From NCBI GenBank assembly GCA_965229785.1, contig CBDDJS010000001.1:5642001-5706000 (forward strand): 64,000 nucleotides of DNA. Direction: 5' to 3'. Origin of the DNA: JAWPMT01 sp965229785. GTDB lineage: Bacteria; Bacteroidota; Bacteroidia; Cytophagales; Cyclobacteriaceae. Position 1 is the first letter of the stretch; each line of letters opens with the position of its first letter. The position numbers and the translations under genes were made by a program. Positions 59,814-64,000 of this stretch are shown piece after piece. The notes beneath the pieces were generated by a model, which worked only from the letters and a program-made list of their open reading frames with translations, was not told where the DNA came from and searched no databases.

Positions 59814-62800
59814 TTGATATTCAGGGGTTTCAGGATATTTATTTTCTTAGGTCTTTTATCGACCTCTGCTTTTGCCCAATCCCTGGTCACGGGGAAGGTT
59901 ATCGACCAGAATGGTGAGGGACTTTTCGGGGCAACAGTAGTTAATGAGAATACCGGAAAGGGGTCTGTCACGGATATTGACGGCAACTTCTCGATCACGG
60001 TGAGTAATGGAGATCAACTCTCCATTCAGATGATCAGTATGAAGACGGCTACGTTCACTTACACAGGACAGGCCTCTATCAACGTAACGCTCGAGGAAGA
60101 CGCGATCCTTACTGAAGAGGTAGTGATCACGGGTTTTCAGGAAGTAAATCGCAAGCTATTTACAGGGGCTTCAGAAAGCCTGAACATGGATGACATCCGC
60201 CCTACAGGCATGGTTGATGTAAGTCGCGTGCTTGAAGGCCAGGCTGCGGGTGTTACCGTGGATAATGTTTCAGGAACATTTGGAACAACTCCAAGAATCA
60301 GAATTCGAGGCAATGCTTCGCTAAACGGCAACAACCAACCACTTTTTGTAGTGGATGGTGTGATTTTGGAGGACCTGAATAACGTGGATGTAGATGATCT
60401 CATTTCCGGAGACGCCAACACGTTGGTCAGTTCTTCCATTGCTAACCTGAACCCCTCTGATATCGAATCCTTCCAGATCCTGAAGGATGCTTCAGCAACA
60501 GCCATTTATGGTGCCCGTGCTGCCAATGGCGTAATCGTGATTACCACAAAACGCGGTAAAAGTGGAGAACTAAGGGTTAATTATTCGGCCCAGTTTTCAG
60601 GGAAGTTGCGACCTACGTATAATCAATTTGATCTGCTCAATTCAGCAGAGGAACTTTCTGTTTATCGCGAACTGGCGAGCAAGGGGCTGGTTGATATCAG
60701 TACGGCCGTGCGTGCACGCAACTATGGCGCCTTAGGTAAAATGTTCACCTTGATTGCGAACCACGAATTGGATTGGGGCCCGGGGGGTACCTTAAATGAG
60801 GAATTTCTCAACCAATATGAAAATGCGAATACGGACTGGTTCGATGCGCTTTTCCGTGATTTTGGCCTCCAACAACAACATTCTTTGAGCTTCACTACTG
60901 GTAGCGAAAAGTCAAATAACTACTATTCCATAAGTTATCTGGGAGATCAGGGCCAGACCATTGCCGATAAGGTAAATCGTTTTACCGGTACCGCGCGGAA
61001 TACATATTTTATTTCTGATCAATTCACCTTCGGGCTAAAGCTGCAAGCGTCTTACCGGGACCAAACTGTGCCAGGAACACGAAACCGCGAACTTGATCCG
61101 ATCACGGGTCAGTTCAGCCGAGATTTTGACATCAATCCATTTAGCTACAGCCTGAATACGGCACGATCAATCCGACCTTATGATGAGAATGGGAACCTGG
61201 AGTTTTTCAGACGAAACTTTGCTCCATTCAATATCTTACATGAGCTTGATAATAATTTTATCGAAATTGAAGTGCTGGATGTATCCGCACAGACTGATTT
61301 TGAATACTCTCCACTGGATAACCTTTCCTTCAAAGGGGTAGCGCAGATCCGATACGCCAATACAGCGAGAAGCCACATCATTACGGAAAATTCGAATCAG
61401 GCCGAGGCGTTTAGAGCGGATGGTTCACAATTCATTCAGGACGCTAATAACTTATTATTCCGCGATCCCGATAATCCCGGACTGAATCCGGTGGTCGTCT
61501 TACCGGAAGGTGGATTCAATTACCTCGATCAAAGTGATTTGATCAATTTCTTTAGTCGTATCAGTGGTAACTGGTCCGAGACATACAATGATCGGCATGA
61601 AGTAAACGTATTGGCTGGTCAGGAAATTCGACTGACCAACCGTACCAGTTCTACTGCTACCGGACTTGGCGTGGTTTATGAAAGCGGTGGCGTAGTGGTG
61701 ACCGACCCGAACATTATTGAGTTCTTCAACTTGCAAAACATTGAATTCTTTGGCCTGGATGAGCAAAAAGATCGTTTTGTTGGCTGGTTCCTAAATGGCG
61801 GATACTCTTATAAATCCAAGTATGTGGCCAATTTCACTTTCCGATACGATGGTTCGAATCAATTAGGAAGAAGCCAACAAGCCCGATTCCTGCCTACCTG
61901 GAATGTGAGCGCCGCCTGGAACGCCTACAATGAACCCTTCATGGATGTGGTTCCATTGATCAAAGATCTGAAAGTTCGAGCGACGTATGGTATTTCCGGA
62001 AACTTGCCTCCAAATGCCAGTGCTTTACTAAACGTCCAGTCGGACGTTACCCTGCGACCAACGGATGTAGAGCCACAACTTTTCATTCAGGAACTAACAA
62101 ACACTGAATTGACCTGGGAAAAACTGAACGAATTCAATGTCGGAATGGATTTCACCCTGATGGATCGAAAAATTGATGTCACTGCAGATTACTATATCAG
62201 AAATTCGTTTGACCTGATTGGCGTCGTACAAACCAGCGGGATTGGTGGACAAGGATTGAAAGTTGGCAACTTCGCGGATATGGAGATCGAAGGATTCGAG
62301 TTTTCGATCAATACGACCAACTATGACAATCAGGGTTTTACCTGGCGTACCAATCTGAACATGGGCTACAGCCGTGATAGAATCACTAACCTTGATTTTG
62401 GTCCGCGTTACGTTGATGCCATTGGCCAGGCAGGAGCGGGTGTCTTAGGCAAACCACGGAGATCACTTTACTCAACCAATTTTGCAGGGCTCAATTCTGA
62501 AGGTATCCCTACTTTCTTCAATGCCGATGGAGAGACTGTATTCCAGTTTGACTTGCAAGAGCGAGAAGGGTTGGAAGATATTCTGGTGTTTGAAGGGTCA
62601 ACAGAGCCTCGCGGTTCTGGAGGATTCAGCAACACCATTACTTATAAAGGATTTACGTTGATGGCCCTGATGTCTTTTAAATTTGGTTATAAGATCAGAT
62701 TGAACGACGCCTTTTTTGGCACCTATACCGATTTCGACGCCCTTCCGGGTGAACTTGTAGATCGATGGGCAGTGCCTGGAGATGAGAATTTGACTGATAT

Positions 62801-63125
62801 TCCTACCATTCTGGACAGAGGAGTATCTCAAACCAGTGGGAGTCGTGTACAGGCCTATCAGTTTTATAATAAGAGTACTGAACGAGTGGCAAACGGTGAT
62901 TATATCCGTTTGAAAACGGTAAGACTTGGTTATGTGTTGCCACCAAAAATCACCGATAAACTGGGTGTTTCCACGGCCAATGTATCGCTGGAAGCTTTGA
63001 ACATGGCCTTGCTGTACTCAGATCGTGAGAACTTGCGTGGCCAGGATCCGGAGTTCTTTTCAACGGGAGGCGTTTCCCTGCCTCAACCTCGATTGATCAC
63101 TTTTTCATTAAACGTAGGATTTTGA
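59814..63125 (+). CDS. SusC/RagA-family TonB-linked outer-membrane transporter
   Basis: This 1103-residue barrel starts at TTG 59814 with signal peptide IFRGFRIFIFLGLLSTSAFA. Residues 25-105 are the carboxypeptidase-D-like domain (VTGKVIDQNGEGLFGATVVN), then a plug (PRIRIRGNASLNGNNQPLFV, ATAIYGARAANGVIVITTKR) and a 22-strand barrel. SusC proteins import large substrates such as oligosaccharides or peptides with their SusD lid. It overlaps the susD start by 1 bp (TGATG). No glycoside hydrolase is in the window, so the substrate cannot be predicted. Confidence 0.95.
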   Translation: MIFRGFRIFIFLGLLSTSAFAQSLVTGKVIDQNGEGLFGATVVNENTGKGSVTDIDGNFSITVSNGDQLSIQMISMKTATFTYTGQASINVTLEEDAILTEEVVITGFQEVNRKLFTGASESLNMDDIRPTGMVDVSRVLEGQAAGVTVDNVSGTFGTTPRIRIRGNASLNGNNQPLFVVDGVILEDLNNVDVDDLISGDANTLVSSSIANLNPSDIESFQILKDASATAIYGARAANGVIVITTKRGKSGELRVNYSAQFSGKLRPTYNQFDLLNSAEELSVYRELASKGLVDISTAVRARNYGALGKMFTLIANHELDWGPGGTLNEEFLNQYENANTDWFDALFRDFGLQQQHSLSFTTGSEKSNNYYSISYLGDQGQTIADKVNRFTGTARNTYFISDQFTFGLKLQASYRDQTVPGTRNRELDPITGQFSRDFDINPFSYSLNTARSIRPYDENGNLEFFRRNFAPFNILHELDNNFIEIEVLDVSAQTDFEYSPLDNLSFKGVAQIRYANTARSHIITENSNQAEAFRADGSQFIQDANNLLFRDPDNPGLNPVVVLPEGGFNYLDQSDLINFFSRISGNWSETYNDRHEVNVLAGQEIRLTNRTSSTATGLGVVYESGGVVVTDPNIIEFFNLQNIEFFGLDEQKDRFVGWFLNGGYSYKSKYVANFTFRYDGSNQLGRSQQARFLPTWNVSAAWNAYNEPFMDVVPLIKDLKVRATYGISGNLPPNASALLNVQSDVTLRPTDVEPQLFIQELTNTELTWEKLNEFNVGMDFTLMDRKIDVTADYYIRNSFDLIGVVQTSGIGGQGLKVGNFADMEIEGFEFSINTTNYDNQGFTWRTNLNMGYSRDRITNLDFGPRYVDAIGQAGAGVLGKPRRSLYSTNFAGLNSEGIPTFFNADGETVFQFDLQEREGLEDILVFEGSTEPRGSGGFSNTITYKGFTLMALMSFKFGYKIRLNDAFFGTYTDFDALPGELVDRWAVPGDENLTDIPTILDRGVSQTSGSRVQAYQFYNKSTERVANGDYIRLKTVRLGYVLPPKITDKLGVSTANVSLEALNMALLYSDRENLRGQDPEFFSTGGVSLPQPRLITFSLNVGF

Positions 63126-64000
63126 TGAAGACGATTAACAAGATCTTAATTTCAATTGCCGTTCTGACATTCAGTGCCTGTGGTTTTCTGGATGAGCAAC
63201 CTGATAACCGTGTAGAGTTAGATGATCTGGAAAAGGCGGCTCAATTATTGGTCAGTGGCTATTCTATTGCCAGTCCCAACTTTACCGACTGGATGACCGA
63301 TGATGTCGTTTGGACTTTAGGCACCAACATCCGATTGGAACATGAGCAAATTTTCCAATGGGAAGAAGTGGATGCCGGAGGGCCTACAGTGCTCGATACG
63401 CCGGATTTCTATTGGTTTGAGACGTATAATGCCATTGCTCATGCCAACGAAGTGCTTGCCATTCTGGATGGTTTACCGGTTGAAACCGCTGAAGATGAAG
63501 CCAGAAAAGATGCGGTTGAAGGTGAAGCGCTTCTAATTCGAGCCTATGGTCATTTTATGTTGGTCAATATGTTTGCTAAGCACTACGACCCGCAAACCGC
63601 CGGTAGTGATGAGGGTATTCCTTACATCAAAGATCCTGAGACCGAGTTTCTCGTTGGTTACGAAAGAGAATCAGTTCGCAGAGTATACAGTGAGATTGAG
63701 GATGATCTATTGAAGGGCCTGGATCTGGTTGATGATTCTTTCTATGAGAATTCCGGGAAATATCACTTCACCAGAAATGCAGCCCTGGCATTTGCAACTC
63801 GTTTTTATTTATATCAGCGGGAATACAGAGAAGTGATTCGATATGCGGACGAAATGCTGGGAGCCAATCCTGAGGCTTTCGTTAGAGACCTTACCTCAAG
63901 TCAGTTCAGAAATGCGAGTTCTTCAGTCACTGAATATCCACAAATTTATTCCTCCCCAGATCAGGGAGGAAACCTGTTGTTGATGCGAAAGATCTCATTG
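63125..64000 (+). CDS. SusD/RagB-family surface lipoprotein, N-terminal part
   Basis: The first 292 residues; the gene continues past the window. SPII leader with lipobox FSACGF (Cys19), then the SusD helical fold with TPR-like pairs (VEGEALLIRAYGHFMLVNMF is a hallmark) and VRRVYSEIEDDL, and ALAFATRFYLYQREYREVI. It serves as a lid that captures ligand for the SusC pore. It starts on the last base of susC, so the pair is co-translated. Confidence 0.93.
   Translation, partial: MKTINKILISIAVLTFSACGFLDEQPDNRVELDDLEKAAQLLVSGYSIASPNFTDWMTDDVVWTLGTNIRLEHEQIFQWEEVDAGGPTVLDTPDFYWFETYNAIAHANEVLAILDGLPVETAEDEARKDAVEGEALLIRAYGHFMLVNMFAKHYDPQTAGSDEGIPYIKDPETEFLVGYERESVRRVYSEIEDDLLKGLDLVDDSFYENSGKYHFTRNAALAFATRFYLYQREYREVIRYADEMLGANPEAFVRDLTSSQFRNASSSVTEYPQIYSSPDQGGNLLLMRKISL

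Overview
This is a stretch of chromosome from a member of the Bacteroidota, most like a free-living, probably marine Cytophagales-type bacterium. The signs are a SusC/SusD pair at the right edge, a type IX secretion (T9SS) C-terminal sorting domain, a fused alpha/beta E1 dehydrogenase, several LytS/LytTR two-component systems, a bacillithiol-type YtxJ protein, many SPII lipoproteins, and promoter boxes of the TAnnTTTG type. No rRNA, tRNA, CRISPR array, transposase or prophage was found. The window reads as ordinary chromosome with a few accessory modules. About sixty genes can be supported, two of them only 55 codons long.

Layout. 1-6.5 kb: the end of a penicillin-acylase-like hydrolase, an LD-carboxypeptidase, a secreted M28 peptidase, the fused 2-oxoacid dehydrogenase E1, and a basic secreted protein made of 17-residue repeats. 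6.5-9 kb: YtxJ, OsmC, a small barrel-like protein and lipoyl synthase LipA; LipA makes the cofactor used by the E2 partner of the E1 enzyme. 9-16 kb: a PadR-controlled FtsX/MacB-type permease, a DUF5009-like membrane acyltransferase, a DUF4097-like adhesin-type protein, a 55-residue CxxC protein and a RIC/hemerythrin protein. 16-25 kb: CtpA-type protease, GT3 glycogen synthase, a run of small membrane or secreted proteins (zinc ribbon, MORN-like, DnaJ), a membrane AraC regulator, a CPBP protease and SucD. 25-37 kb: a 1251-residue T9SS cargo protein, a leaderless substrate-binding protein next to a glycosyltransferase, a FAN1-like VRR-NUC nuclease, a TolB-like propeller, an MDR oxidoreductase and a ParE toxin-antitoxin pair.

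37-42 kb holds a four-gene minus-strand unit: an SDHY-repeat secreted protein, a canonical LytS kinase, a second LytS-like protein that has lost its histidine and ATP-site asparagine (a pseudokinase), and a LytTR regulator. 42-47 kb holds a metabolic cluster: an Nramp-like transporter without the usual metal motifs, a Gfo/Idh/MocA dehydrogenase and a xylose-isomerase-like TIM barrel. 47-50.6 kb holds the most unusual module: a cyclic-nucleotide-domain histidine kinase, a receiver/thioredoxin-fold/flavoprotein fusion that lacks redox cysteines, and a UBP-type zinc finger, all on one strand with gaps of about 10 bp.

50.6-64 kb: an ankyrin-like protein, lipoproteins, a PorE-like OmpA protein, a small gene whose start codon lies in a hairpin loop, a second LytS/LytTR pair with an overlapping tail gene, a three-domain fasciclin lipoprotein, and a lipocalin-SusC-SusD operon that runs off the window.

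The best candidates for undescribed biology are the CNB-kinase/REC-flavoprotein/UBP module, the kinase-pseudokinase-LytTR unit with its SDHY-repeat partner, and the non-canonical Nramp cluster. All functional statements come from reading the sequence and from family knowledge; no database search was run.
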